DNA of 64,000 bases from Thecamonas trahens ATCC 50062 (GCF_000142905.1 NW_013657675.1:518180-582179); one strand, 5' to 3'. Positions 41,777-53,411 are shown, numbered from the stretch's first letter. The notes: generated by a model not told the origin, from the sequence alone. Numbers and translations are program-made.

Positions 41777-44572
41777 CTATGTGCGTGTTGGACGGCGCCG
41801 CCGTGGTTCGCCAGTCAGATCCACAACCACGACCTCGGCGCTGGCAGCGCTGGGCTTGGTCGCCTCGGGAGCAGTCCGCTTGCGCTTGGATGGCACGGGA
41901 GGGGCAGGCTGAACAGGCGGCGCGGGTGGTGGGCTAAACGATGCCATGAGCTCGGGAGCAATCGGCCGTGATGCGGCTCTGCTCTGGGAGGCCATCTCGA
42001 ACGGCGACGCCGGCTTGGCCTTGGCCTTGGCCTTGGTCACCAGCGAGGCCGCGGATGCAAAGGGCGAGCTAGCAGTAGAAGCGGCGGCGGATGGGCGCGG
42101 ACGCGAGTGGAGGCGCGGGCGCGGGCGCGGACGATTGGGTCCGCGCGGCGGAGCGGTAGAGGAAGATGCTGCAGCGCGGGCTTGCGCAGTCTTGTGAACC
42201 TGGCGAGCGGTGACAAAGCCCTGAGGGGCTGATGCCGGGATGGCGGCACGCGAGTTGGGGGCACGACGAAGCGCAGCCGACCCGGCCGGGGCATCGTCAG
42301 CCTTGACGTGCGCTAGCGCGTCGGGCGGAAGGTCGGCGAGAAATGGTGAGGGCCGGCCGGAGAACGAAATGAAGAGGCGCGACTTGGCGCGGGTCATGGC
42401 AACGTGCAAGAGACGGCGCTCCTCGTCGAGTTTTTCCTCGGCGTCAGAGTCTGAGCCGCCGAGGGCAGCCGAGCCGCCGGCGGTAAAGGGCATGACGCCT
42501 GCAGCGGCGGCGATGATAAAGACAACTTTCCACTCGAGGCCCTTGGCGCGGTGGATGGTCGAAAAGGTGATACCCGAGACAGCATCGTGGGCGACAAGGT
42601 CGAGTGCGTGCTCAGGCACCATCGGCTTGCCAACGAGCGACCGCGCAAAGGCGGCAGCAAGCGGGAGCAGACCACGGCCGGCCGACGGCCCGGCGTCCGG
42701 GAGCGTAACTCGGGCCTGAAACTTGGTGGCCACGTCGAGGAGCTGGTCGAGCGCGGCCAGGGCCTTGGCGCATGATCGGGCAGCGGCGGCGCGGGCTGTG
42801 GTTTGGGCCTCGGACTGCGATTCGGACTCGGTCGGAGCCGGCAGGCTGGCATGGACACGCTTGAGGTGACTCTTGTACTTGGAGGCGGCAATAGTGGTGG
42901 CGACGACCGAGCGCAGGTCGAGGACGCCGCCCGAGGCGGCGCCTGCGATGGCGTCGATGGTCTTGACAAAGGCGCCGACAGCTCCACGCTGGGCACGCTT
43001 CAGCAGCGGGCTTCGCGCCAGCGAGCGGGCGGCGGCCATGAGGGAGGCGTTGGGCCCGGTCCGTGCTCGCCGCAGCGCGCTCAGCGTGACCTTGCCGATT
43101 GAGCGCGCCGGGACGTTGATCACCCGCTCAAAGGCGTCGTCGTCAGACTCGTCGACGGCAAGGGCGAGATACGCAGCGATGTTGCGGATCTCAGGCCGCT
43201 GGACAAGCGCACTGCCGCCAGCGCCAACGTAGGGGATGCCGTCGTCGTCAAGTAGAACCATGAGGGCCTGGCGGACAAAGTTGTTCTTCGAGTTGCGGAA
43301 GAGGACGCCGATGTCGCCAGGCCGGCTTGCGCCCGACGTGAGCAGCTGCTTGATTTGCTCAAAGACAAGTGCGGCCTCGCCATCGGACGAGCTTGCCTCG
43401 AGGACGTGGATTGGCTGGCCCTGCGACTTGCGGGAGAAAAGGGCCGGCGACGAAGTGTCGTGGCCGGCCGGCCCGCGGCTGCGCTTGGGCCCGGCCCGCG
43501 ACGCCGCCTTGAGCAGATGCGCGGCAGCCGCCACAATGGTCCGTGTCGAGCGGTAGTTCTCGCGAAGCTTGATGACTTTGCACTTGCGGTCGGCAGAGCC
43601 AAAAAGCCGCATAAACTCGAGGATACACCGCGAGTCGGCGCCGCGGAACGAGTAGATCTGCTGATTTTGGTCGCCAACGGCGGTGATCGACGCCGCTGAG
43701 TCCGGGTGGTTGACCATGGCACCGAGCACCCGCCACTGCATCAGCGACGTGTCCTGGAACTCGTCGACCAGAATGCAGGTATAAGCAGAGGCAAACGTCC
43801 GCGCCACTTCGGCATCGCCCTCAAGCAGCTTGACGGCGAGCTGGATCATGTCGCCAAAGTCGATGGCGCCCTGCTCGGCGAGCGCAGCCTCGTAGCGCAC
43901 GTACGCTGCCGGCAGATGCAAGTTCGGATGCTGCTTGACCTCGGGCGCATCTGGGCCGAGACCGCGGACCTTGCACGCGGCAATGAGTTTGGCCATCTCG
44001 CCAGCGACGCCGCGCGTGACGCCCGAGTGGTCGCCGTGTGAGCGGCGGATGGCGGCGAGGCACTCTTGCAGGATGTCCAGGATCTGCGGCTGGGAAATAG
44101 TCCGCAGCGAAGTGATCTCCGAGTTCCCGCCCGCACCGCGCATTGCCTGTGCATTGCGCGCAAACCGCGAGACAAGGCGAAAGCAGAACGAGTGGAACGT
44201 CCGCACATCGAGCTTGTCCACCGTCGCCTTGTCGTCGTCGAGCGCAGCGAGTATGCGCTCCTTCATCTCGTCGGCAGCCTTGGTGGTAAAAGTGACAGCC
44301 AGAATCCGTCTCGGGGGGACTCCACTCCGCACCATGTGCACAATCCGCTCGGTCAGCGTCCGCGTCTTGCCCGACCCGGCCCCGCTACCGCCGTACAGAT
44401 TGGGTGAGTGTGAGTGGGTGAGCGAGAACTACGACCTTTTTCACCCCACGCTTGTACACACGCACACACGCACACCCAAGCTCCCCATGTACGTACCCAA
44501 GACCAGCAAGTTCCCGGTAATGTCGTAGGTGACAGCCTCGGCTTGGTCGTCATTGAGATTGACCGCGCTCAT
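41777..44572 (-). CDS. UvrD/Rep-type superfamily 1 DNA helicase, Srs2-like
   Basis: Exon 1 (44493-44572) reads MSAVNLNDDQAEAVTYDITG; exon 2 (41777-44384) opens with GAGSGKTRTL, the Walker A. Phase requires a GTACAT donor at 44491-44492 and gives 895 residues. Other SF1A motifs are clear: ILAVTFTTKAADEM (Ia), RTFHSFC, DEFQDTS (II), GDQNQQIYSFRGAD (III), RENYRST (IV), STIHRAKGLEWKVVF (V) and EERRLLHVAMTRAK (VI). Fungal Srs2, plant SRS2 and bacterial UvrD translocate 3'-5' and strip Rad51/RecA. The roughly 200-residue tail is disordered and basic and ends EVVVVDLTGEP, a SUMO-interaction-like element; yeast Srs2 also has a C-terminal SIM. A PCNA box is not obvious. Confidence 0.88.
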
Positions 44573-44802
44573 GCCCGCAGGGCCCAAGCCGAGTGCGAGT
44601 GCGGTGGCGGGGCCGGGGCCGGGGGCGGTGACGCGGGGGCGGTGGCGGCGGCTGAACTTGATCAGATCCGATCGGGCCGCCCGGCTCCCGGCTAGCCAGG
44701 GTCAAGATGAGTGCATGCGCGAGGAGACGCAAGACACGAGGTCAAGGCTGGGGTCGAGGCCGTGGCTGGCAACTCGACTCTGGGGCAAGGTAGGCAGCAG
44801 AC

Positions 44803-45975
44803 ATGGAGGGAGCAGGCGAGGAACGTGGCGGGAAGCGGGCGCGGAGCGGAGGAGCGCGGTGGGCGTCGGACGGAGCTCCCGGAGGCTACTTTGCGGCGTA
44901 CTCAGCGCCGGGCATCCATGCGGACATGCTGGCGGATCGGGTGCGGCTGGAGGCGTACTTTGCCGCACTGAACGCGGGCGCGGTGGAGGGCAAGGTTGTG
45001 CTGGATGTCGGGACTGGGACCGGCGTGCTGGCGTGCATGGCGGCCAAGGCCGGAGCGGCCAAGGTGGTTGCCGTCGACGGGTCGGCGGCGGCGGCGGCGG
45101 CGGCCGAGGCCATGGTGGCCGACAACGGCCTGGGCCACATCGTGACAGTTGTCTGCTCGCCAGTAGAGGAGCTGGAGCTGGAGGAGGCCTCGGTTGACGT
45201 CATCGTCTCCGAATGGATGGGCTACGCGCTCATCTACGAGTCGATGCTCCCGTCGGTGGTCTTTGCCCGCGACGCCTTTCTCAAGCCGGGCGGCCTGGTC
45301 CTGCCGTCGCGGGCGCTGCTTTATGCGGTCCCGTTCACCTCGCACACTGGAATGGTGGAGGAGCTTGATTCGGCGAGCGCCACCGCAGCGGTGCCGGAGC
45401 TTGCACTGCTCGACGCGTGGGACGCGCAGCAGCGGTTCGGGCTGCGCTGGCGGGCGCTGCGCCCATTCTTTGCCTCGGGCTCGGGCGGACTGCCCGACGC
45501 GGCGACGGCGGCAAGACTCACTGTTGACGAGCTTGAGCCCGAGCTGGTCGCCGCCGAGCCGGGACTGGTCCTGGATCTGGACCTCAGCACGGTGGCCGCC
45601 ACCGAGCTGGTGGCTGGCGCGGCGACGCTGAGCGATCTTGTCTTTTCCACCCGCGCGACTATGGGCACTCCGCTGGCAGGCATCTGCCTCTACTTTGACA
45701 CTGTCTTTGAGGCCGCCGACGTTGTGCTCACCACCTCGCCGCTCTCACCGCCGACCCACTGGGCGCAGACGCTGCTGCATCTGCCGGCTTCGGCCCACCG
45801 CCAGCTCGACCTCGACTCGCATGTCTCGGGCCGCATCTCGCTCCTCCCAGACTTTGCGCCGGGCCAGGAGCGCAACCTCGCCATTCATCTGGAGCTCGAC
45901 GAGCATGGCGAGCCTGGCCCGCGCTACGCCTTTCTCCTCGATGCCGTTGAAGTCCGGGCGGCGCGGGCGCCGTGA
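44803..45975 (+). CDS. Type I-like protein arginine methyltransferase (PRMT)
   Basis: 390 residues, single exon from ATG 44803. YFAAYSAPGIHADMLADRVR is the PRMT N-terminal helix signature. VVLDVGTGTGVLACMAAKAG is the SAM-binding motif I and acidic VVAVDGS is post-I. The double-E hairpin SEWMGYALIYESM carries both catalytic glutamates, and the THW loop appears as THWAQT. The length and layout are closest to single-domain PRMT1/PRMT6-type enzymes, which asymmetrically dimethylate arginines in histones and RNA-binding proteins. An insertion (about residues 215-255) separates the beta-barrel strands. The Glu pair is intact, so activity is expected. It is divergent from the helicase (230 bp). Confidence 0.92.
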   Translation: MEGAGEERGGKRARSGGARWASDGAPGGYFAAYSAPGIHADMLADRVRLEAYFAALNAGAVEGKVVLDVGTGTGVLACMAAKAGAAKVVAVDGSAAAAAAAEAMVADNGLGHIVTVVCSPVEELELEEASVDVIVSEWMGYALIYESMLPSVVFARDAFLKPGGLVLPSRALLYAVPFTSHTGMVEELDSASATAAVPELALLDAWDAQQRFGLRWRALRPFFASGSGGLPDAATAARLTVDELEPELVAAEPGLVLDLDLSTVAATELVAGAATLSDLVFSTRATMGTPLAGICLYFDTVFEAADVVLTTSPLSPPTHWAQTLLHLPASAHRQLDLDSHVSGRISLLPDFAPGQERNLAIHLELDEHGEPGPRYAFLLDAVEVRAARAP

Positions 45976-46198
45976 CGACAGGCACCGCTCACCACAGGTC
46001 TTCTACTCGCAGTCGCTAACAGGCCCGGACGCAGATGCGGATGCGATGCCAAGACAGGATGTGGGGAGGGTCGATGATTGCTTGTGCATGTATCCAATCG
46101 CACGATGTGGCTAGGAGGCGGAGCGAGTCTGCGTGTCAAAGAGTGCCTGCGATTATTAGACGACAACACTTGGCTTTCGAGGGAAGAGGAGAGGAGCA

Positions 46199-47490
46199 AT
46201 GATTGCTTACGACCCCAAGAACTGGACCATTTTCCTCCGCTATGTCCTCCCCTCGTCCGGCTCTGTCCTCTTTCTCGTCTGGCCACAAGTCCTTCTCACC
46301 TTTGTCACCTCCGTCATCATTGTTATCGTCAACGAGCACTCGTCTGGCTCTGTACGCCTCCTTACAACCCCCCCCCCACCTCCCTCGCCTTCCCCCTCTT
46401 CTGCCAACCCCCGCCCTCGGTTTGCTCAACTGGGATCCCGCCGACCATGCATTAATTCTCCATTCATTAATGCTTGCCCAAGTCAGCCACCACCACCACC
46501 ACCACTACCACCACCACCACTACCACCACTACCACCACCGCCAACACCGCCAACAACAACACTCCCACCTCAGCAAGCTCCCTTCTCCATCCCTCTCTTC
46601 TTTCACATACTCACCCCCTCTCCCCTTTTCTGTAGGACTCGGCGCGCACGGGCGTGGTTGTCCCACCCAATGCTCACAAACTTGTCGGCTCAACGCTGGC
46701 GTTTCTGATTGTGCTGAGGTCGCGGCTGGCGCTGGTGCGGTACGGTGAGGCGCGGATGTGGCTGGGCAAGATGTCCAAGGCTGTGCGTAATGTGTCGCGG
46801 GAGATTTCTGACTATGAGAGCTCGCTGCTGGCTATGGAGCTGTCTCGGTATCTGCGGCTGTTTATGGCGCTGACCCGGCTGCAGCTCCGCGACGAGACAC
46901 ACTTGTTTGGCAACCCGAAGTATGTGGCGCCCGAGCTGTACACTGCCGATGAGAAGAAGATTTTGGAGGGTGTGGCGCGGCGCCCGCTCAAGATCCTGGG
47001 GTGGATGGAGGCGACGGTCGACGCCATGTCGCAGGCCGGGCTCATCTCGCAATTCCGCGAGTTCCAGTTTGTGACCCACATCGAGACGCTCGGGCAGTCG
47101 TTCCAGGGCTCGAACAAGATCCGTGCACTCCAGCTGCCGCTGCCGTACGCGCAGCTCCTCACTTACTTTCTGGGCCTCTACGTCTACACGCTGCCGTTTG
47201 TGCTGGTGGCCACCATGGGCCGGGCAACGCCGATTGTGGCCGGCCTCTTTGCCATCATTCTCTTCGGCATCAACTCGGTTGCCAAGCAACTGGCGGACCC
47301 GTACGGGTATGACGCCAACGACCTGCCTATTGACCAGCTCGAGAACGCCGTCGCCGAAGACGTGCAGTACGACCTGCACCGCAACGGCCACGTCGCCACC
47401 GAGGGCAACATCCGCCTCGACATCGACACCGAGTACTCGTCAAAGTCGGTCGACCTCATCGACACATCCGACGACGGCCTGATGGTCTGA
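46199..47490 (+). CDS. Bestrophin-family anion channel
   Basis: Exons 46199-46351 and 46636-47490 (intron 284 bp, donor GTACGC, CCA-rich) give 335 residues. Exon 1 encodes the cytosolic start and first membrane span. Exon 2 begins DSARTGVVVPPNAHKLVGST with the second span. The C-terminal half contains the family block GSNKIRALQLPLPYAQLLTYFLG, two further hydrophobic stretches (LPFVLVATMG, LFAIILFGINSVAKQL) and the acidic cluster DPYGYDANDLPIDQL. Bestrophins form pentameric Ca2+-gated chloride/bicarbonate channels; bacterial and fungal members are similarly short. The tail is about 60 residues. It converges on TFIIE-beta. Confidence 0.9.
46486..46560. repeat. CCA/CAC-rich microsatellite in the bestrophin intron
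   Basis: Imperfect CCA trinucleotide units (CACCACCACTACCACC...) fill much of the intron before the acceptor at 46634-46635. Confidence 0.8.
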
Positions 47491-47613
47491 AGGTCCACTG
47501 CTTCTGCATGCATGCTTGCCGGCCCGCCTCTCCACTTGCCATCGCCCTGCCCCGCCACGTCCGTTCCACCTCCGCTCTTCCCCCAGCCTTCCTCTCCACC
47601 TGCTGGTGTGGTC

Positions 47614-47619
47614 AATAAA
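47614..47619 (+). terminator. Polyadenylation signal AATAAA downstream of the bestrophin gene
   Basis: A canonical AATAAA lies 124 bp after the bestrophin stop codon, in the spacer before the convergent TFIIE-beta gene. Few other genes in this window show such an exact signal. Confidence 0.55.
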
Positions 47620-47723
47620 AGTGCAAGCTGTCAGTGTAGGCTTTCTTCTCTACGTCCGTTCGCTCTCCGTCTCGAGGGCCCACGCATGGCAGCGCGCGAG
47701 GCCCGTGGGCGGAAGGGTAAGCA

Positions 47724-48990
47724 TCAGAACTGCGGCATTGGCACCAGCTGCGACTTGTCCAGGCCTCGGATGTTGGTGTCAAGGAGCTTCTGTCGCTTGT
47801 TAGAGTTGTTCGAGGCAGCCGGAAGCGCGTGCTTGGCCGAGGTAACGGCGTTCATGACGGCGACGTCCTCCTTCTCTAGCTCGCGAGCGAGTGCAAGTTC
47901 GTCGTCGGGCAGGCGGATGTTCTGATACATCTCCCGGAACTCGCTGTCGAGCTCGTAGCGCTCACCAAAGTAGTACAGGGTGGTGCCCTTCTTGGCAGGA
48001 CCCTCGGGAATCTCGATGACGCTGCCGACGCGGACAAGGCGGTCGATGTCCCGCTCGACCTCCTTGTACGCATTGGCAAAGTCCGACCGCCAGATGGGGG
48101 TGTATGAGGCCTTGATAAAGGCCAGCAACTCGCGAATGGTGCTGATCCCGGTCTTGGCGACGTATTTGACGGTCAGCTGGACCGGCTTAAACTCGAGCCG
48201 CGGGTTCCGGCCCAGCGCGTCGAGCAGCTTCTGGTCCGACACAATGCGGAACTGGAGCTCGGTCTCGAGGTCCACAAGCAAGGCCTCGGTCTCGCGCGGC
48301 CGCGCCTCCATCGCCATGATGATCTTGCGGATCTTGACCGGCCGCGCCGGCTCGGCGGCCGCGCGCACGCTGGAGATGTCGCTATCGGTGAGGACCACCA
48401 TGTCCAGCTCCTCCGACGGAGTCGCGCCAGCAGGGAGCCCTTGTGCAGCGGTCGGATCAGGTGTAGCAGGAGCGCCAGAGACGGCACTCTCTGGGCGACC
48501 CTTGAGCGCAGACTTGCGGCCGGCTCGGAGACGGGCGGCCTCGAGATCAAACTCTGTGCGGAAGCGGCGGTACTCTGAGCGATCGATCTTTTTTGCCACA
48601 ATAAAGTCTTCCACAGCATGAACAAGCTCCGGTGGCGCCGGCTGGATCTTGACACGCTCCTGACCTTGCAGCAGCGGGCATGAGCACCTTCGATGAGGCC
48701 ACCCATGGCCTCTGCCGCCTCTCCAGCCGCCGACAGTAGCTCCTTCTCTGCTCTCTCCAGCGCCTTGATGGCTTCATACACCTTTGCTGATCGCTTGGTG
48801 TACTTACGTCTGTTCAGCGCTTGCTGCCGCAGCCGCAAGTTGGCCTGTGGTGGAGTTGACGGGGTGAGGGTGCGGGTGAGAGGGGAGGAGGGGGGAGGGG
48901 GTGGAAGTGGGGGAGGGGGGTAAGGGCAAGACGTACCTGCTTCTGACGCTTGCTCCATCCCAGCTCCTCCTCCTGTCCGTACGCAGCCAT
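47724..48990 (-). CDS. GTF2E2: General transcription factor TFIIE beta subunit
   Basis: Minus-strand exons 48937-48990, 48808-48844 and 47724-48664 join in phase to 343 residues (donors GTACGT and GTAAGT). The long exon aligns well with the two winged-helix domains of human TFIIE-beta: LLDALGRNPRLEFKP corresponds to ALVNNPKIEV...FKP, and TLYYFGERYELDSEFREMY to [21 protein letters not shown]. TFIIE recruits and regulates TFIIH at Pol II promoters. A basic C-terminal tail (SNNSNKRQKLL) fits the human one. Exons 1-2 are less certain: the 143 bp proposed intron 48665-48807 also encodes a protein-like helix, and one extra base near 48683 would fuse it in frame. Confidence 0.7.
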
Positions 48991-49557
48991 GGTAGGTGAC
49001 TCGTAGTCGGCCAGGGAGGGTGGCAAGGAGTGGCCGTGGGTGGGCGACGAGTGGTTCAATGGTTGGTTTGGGTTGGGGCGGGGGGGCAGGGGGGGGGGGG
49101 GAGGGGGAGGGGGGGAGGGGTCACAGAGGGTGATCAAGACGACTTGACGGTGGGTGGGAGGGTTAGGGAGAGGGAGGTAGGTGGCTGAGGCGGTGCGGGG
49201 AAGGAGGATGAGTGGAGATAGGGGGAATATCGGGCGTTAGTTACGGGCGGTGGAGTGTGTGGAGATGGTTGTAGTGGTTGTAGGCTGGGTGATGGGGAGG
49301 GGGGGGGAGGGGGGAGTGGGGGGGGGGGCGGGGGGGGGGGGAGGTGTGCCACCAGTCGACGGCCACCAGTCGACGGCCACCAGTCGACGGCCACCAGTCG
49401 ACGGCCACCAGGCACACGCACGCACACTATCTTGCCCTCAACACCTCTCCACATCGACACCACCACCACTACCACCACCACCACCCTCCTCAAACACACA
49501 CGCATACACACACACACACACACACATACATAGCTACACGCAGCGGAAGGAACAGTC
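48991..49557. other. Divergent spacer with G-runs and a 14-bp minisatellite
   Basis: 567 bp between TFIIE-beta and the chromodomain gene. It holds G-runs (49081-49120 and 49290-49345), a 14-bp tandem repeat (unit like GTCGACGGCCACCA, about 49354-49410, over four copies) and CA microsatellites (about 49493-49530). It is a likely shared promoter region. No gene is seen. Confidence 0.6.
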
Positions 49558-50628
49558 ATGGAAACAAGTAGTAGCGGGCAAGAGACTGGAGAGTGGCAAG
49601 TCGGAGGGGAAGAGGTTGCGACACTGCGACGGATTGTGGCCAAGAGAGTCCGTGTCGAGTACTTGGTCGAGTGGCAAGATGAAGCTGGGTTAGAGAACGC
49701 TACCTGGGAACTGGCAGAGAACTTGCCAGAGTCCATCATTAATCTCTTTGACACAGGCGAGTCTCTGGCAGAGCTCACTCCACCTGTCCGTCGCCCGCTG
49801 CATCCGCTGTCAAAGGCTGCCTCGCGTGAAGTCCTGCAACAGGCCATGTTTGTGGTGTGTGACGACGATGATGATGGTGGTATGAGGGAACGTGATGATG
49901 ACCCTGGAGCGGCGACGGCCAAGACCAGCGACGGCGCAGCCAATGCGACGGCCAGGCACAGCAATGACGCCGGCGGCAGCAACAGCGTGGTGATCATGGA
50001 CGACAGCGGCGACGAGGCAAGGGCGGGTGTAGAAGACGAAAAGGCGGCGCAGCAACAGCTGAAGCGGAAGCGCAAGAGCGACCACAAGCAGCGCAAGGCC
50101 AAGAAGGCGCTGCGAAAGGCGCAGCGCGACGCAGTCCGGCGGCGAAAGGCCATGATGGCGTCGTCGGCAACATCATCAATCGGGTCGTCAGACTCGGAGG
50201 AGCCACCGCGGAAGCGGGCCAGATATCGGGCGGGTGAGCGAGCCGTCCGGGTCTTCACCTCCACGGCCGAGGGAACCGACATGGCGTTCCTCCAGCGGCT
50301 GGGCACGCTCTCGACTGGCGCCGACATCTACGAGCTTGTCCAGCGAATGCACAAGCTCTCGTCAAGCGCCTTTTCCCTCCACACCTACTCTAGCGACGTC
50401 ACCATCCACCGCAACGACAAGCACCACCTTCGCGAGTACCTCGCCAAGCCCGAGAGTGACGACGCACTCACGGTTGTCATTGTCCCGCTCGTCGAAGTCT
50501 GCCTCACATCGTCGACGGGCGCGGCCATTACCCTTGAAGTCGAGCCTCACATTGTCGACGCAATCACGGCGCTCTCGGACGAGCAAAAGGTCAAGCTGGC
50601 GGATCTCCGCCTCGAGGGCATAAAGTAG
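49558..50628 (+). CDS. Chromodomain protein with unknown C-terminal domain
   Basis: 356 residues from ATG 49558. A chromodomain lies at the N-terminus: VRVEYLVEWQDEAGLENATW then ELAENLPESIINLF, matching the HP1/CBX strand-strand-helix pattern. The tryptophan of the methyl-lysine cage is kept (EWQD), but the third aromatic residue of HP1 is replaced, so reader activity is uncertain. The middle is acidic, then strongly basic (KRKRKSDHKQRKAKK). The C-terminal 130 residues form a compact domain I do not recognise; no canonical chromoshadow motif is visible, though that position would suit one. A chromatin-binding role is inferred. Confidence 0.78.
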   Translation: METSSSGQETGEWQVGGEEVATLRRIVAKRVRVEYLVEWQDEAGLENATWELAENLPESIINLFDTGESLAELTPPVRRPLHPLSKAASREVLQQAMFVVCDDDDDGGMRERDDDPGAATAKTSDGAANATARHSNDAGGSNSVVIMDDSGDEARAGVEDEKAAQQQLKRKRKSDHKQRKAKKALRKAQRDAVRRRKAMMASSATSSIGSSDSEEPPRKRARYRAGERAVRVFTSTAEGTDMAFLQRLGTLSTGADIYELVQRMHKLSSSAFSLHTYSSDVTIHRNDKHHLREYLAKPESDDALTVVIVPLVEVCLTSSTGAAITLEVEPHIVDAITALSDEQKVKLADLRLEGIK

Positions 50629-50719
50629 TGCCAGACAGAAGCCGAGACGGCAAAGATGCGGGCTAGGGGTGCACAATAGGCCGCGTTTTACAACTCGTGA
50701 CAGCCAAAGCTCGAGCGCA

Positions 50720-53411
50720 CTACAGGTACATCGACTGGACATCGTCCTTGTGGTAGGCCTGGCCACAGCCGGGGCACTTGCGGTTGCGGGCGGCGAGGTT
50801 TGCGTCGATGCAGACGCGGCAGAAGGCGTGCGAGCAGCGGGTGATGATGCAGTCCTTGGTCCTCGTCTCGCAGACGGAGCAGTTGACAAGGCCGCGGAGC
50901 ATGTCGACCTCTTCGGCGAGGACGGCGACATCGCCTGTACCCGAGATGGAGGAGCGCGAGGCGTTGGCCTTCTTGAACTTGCGCGCGAGCTGCTTGGTCT
51001 TTGTCTCTGCAGTCTTGAGCTCGGCGACCTTGTCCTCGAGCTGGACCTCGAGCTTGGCGGCCTTTGTCTGTGCCGCGGTGAGCGCCTTGGTGGCCTGTGC
51101 CGCCTCTGCGCCGGCGGCCTGCTGGGCCTGGGTGGCGGTGCGGGCGATGCGCTTGGCTGTTGTGAGCTCGTTCTCGAGGCGGGTGCTCGCGGCACGAACC
51201 TGCTCCAGGGCGGTGCGGCCGGCGGCGTCGGCAGCCTCCAGCTTGGCGATGACCTCGCTTTGGGCGGCGGCCTTGTCCTGCAGGCGGCCGATTTTCTTAG
51301 TGAGCAGAGCGCGCTCCTGCTTGGCGGTAGCCGAGACGACGTTTGCGTCGGCGCGGGCAGCCTCGGCAGCAGCCAGGCGCGAGCTGAGATCGGAGACCTG
51401 CTTGCTAAGGCGTGTCGAGTCGGCCTCGGCTGCGGCCAGCGCCTTGGCCAGAGCCTCGAGCTGCGGGCCGAGCGCGCCGGCAGAGGCCGCGGCGGGGGCA
51501 AAGGCCGCGACGTGCTGGACGAGCTCGTCGAGCGAGAGGGCGCGGAGCTCGGCTTCGGACTTGGCGGCTACCTGGGAGGCGGTGTCGGCAGAGGCGCTGG
51601 CAGAAGCTGCCGCCGCAGACATTTCGCTAATCCGGGCGTCGAGAGATTGGCAGAGGCGGTCGTACATCTCGCGCTTGGTGTCGGTGCCGGCGCGGGCGGC
51701 CTCGGCCTTTTTGAGGCGGAGCGCGAGGTCGTCCCGCTCCTGGCGGTAGCGGCTGGCGAGCGAGTCGGCGCGCTTAGCCGAGCCGAGTGCCTCTTCGAGC
51801 GTCTGCTGCAGGGCGGCGCGAGCGGCGGCGTCGGCGCCGGCGGCAAGTTGGGCCAGCTCCTCGTTGCTCGCCTGCGCGGCGGCAAGCTCCTTCTTGAGCT
51901 GGTCGATCTCGGCAAGGAGCTCCGGCTCGCGGTGCTGCATGTGGAGGAACATGGGAGACGACTTGAGAACGTCCGGTGTGAGGATGCCGGCGACCTGCGC
52001 CTCGAGCTTGCCGACGGTAGTCAGCGCCTCGATGCGCTTCTCCTTAAGCGCAATAACGTCGGCCTCGCGGGCCTCGGCGAGTGCCTTGAACTGCTTGACC
52101 TGCTCCTCCAGCTCGGCGACCTGCGCTGACGAAGCCGGCGACGAGCCGACGCCGCCGACGGTAACCGTTGACGACGACGCCCGGGTCTTGAACTTGCGGA
52201 TCTCGTCGCGGGCAGTGTCGAGCTCGTCGCGCGTCTCGGCGAGCGAGGCTTGCAGCTCGGCCTCGGCATCGCGGAGCTTGCCGGTCTTGTTCGTCTCGAT
52301 CCGGAGATCCTCCAGCGCAGCGTCACGCTCGTTGCGCATCTCCAGCAGCTTGGCCTCGAGCGCAGCGATGGCGTCGTTGTGTGCGTCGGCCGAAGCCTCG
52401 TGCCGGCGCGCCGCGGCCTCGGCGGCCGCCACACGCGCCTCGCCGCCGACGCTTCCGGTCGCGCCGGTGCTCACCAGCAGCGACAGCGCCTCGGCCGATC
52501 GGGTGATGCGGTCGCCGACGGCCGCGGTCAGCGCGGCGGCGGCAGCCGACTCGGGGTCTTCGCTCTCCGAGCCTGCGAGCGCAAGCGGAACCGGCGCCAC
52601 ACGCTGCAGCGCGTCCGTCCCGCCGGCGTCCTTGCGGGCAGCAATGGCAGCATCGAGATCGTCGGCCGCAGAGCTTGGCGCCGCGCCCGAAGCAACAAGG
52701 GCTCGCGTCACCTCGCGATCAAGCTGATCCCATGCCCTCGACAGCGCCGAGAGGCCGCCCACAGCAGTGGCCTTGGCCGACTGCAGCGACTCGTTGGCCG
52801 CCTCCAGCCGATTGATTTCATTCCGCAGCTCGCGCACTTTTTTGGTCAGCTGCTTCTTCTTGAACGCCGCCAGGTCCTTCTGCCCGTCTCCCTCGCATGA
52901 TCACGCGCCATAGTGAGTAGATGACTCATTCATCACCATCGCAGCAGGACTGCCATCCTCCCACGCGTGTCGTCGTATGCGACTCTGCCGGGCAAAGGGC
53001 TCGCCGGTGACAAAGGCGCAGCAAAAGAGCGCCAAAAAAAGTTGAGCTGCATGAGAGCAAGGCACGGCCACAGACTGACGGCAACAGGTGGGCCAAGAGT
53101 GGGAGAGGTGTGGGGAGGGAGGCAGAGGAGAGGATGCAAGAGGTGGGTGGGCTGGAGGGGGCTGGAGGAGGAGGACGAGGGGGGTGGCCGTGTGGTGGGG
53201 GTCGACGGGCGCCTGGCTGTGGATGCACTGGTCGGGGGCGGGAGGGGGGGGGGGGGGGCGTGGACTGGGGAGGTGGGTGGACGAGAGGGAGAGAGCTACG
53301 TACGTTTTTGCCAAACATGACAGTGGACTTGGCTGCTGTCTTGGCCTTGGCCTTCTTGGGCGGCGGTGCCATGCCGCTGCTGCCCTCACCGTCCTTCCGC
53401 TGTCGCTTCAT
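50720..53411 (-). CDS. BRE1: BRE1-type RING E3 ubiquitin ligase for histone H2B
   Basis: Exon 1 (53304-53411) reads MKRQRKDGEGSSGMAPPPKK, close to the Arg/Lys and PPEKK start of animal BRE1. Exon 2 (50720-52879) follows a 424 bp intron (donor GTACGT) and gives 755 residues in all. Almost the whole protein is coiled coil. The last 60 residues are a C3HC4 RING (CSVC...CSHAFCRVC...CPGC) followed by HKDDVQSMYL, the typical BRE1 ending. BRE1 (RNF20/40, yeast Bre1) works with Rad6 to monoubiquitinate H2B during transcription. Length is between yeast (700) and human (975). Confidence 0.92.

Noticed and set aside
49354-49410. 14-bp tandem repeat considered as a CRISPR-like array
   Set aside because: Units abut directly with no unique spacers; this is a minisatellite in a eukaryotic spacer.
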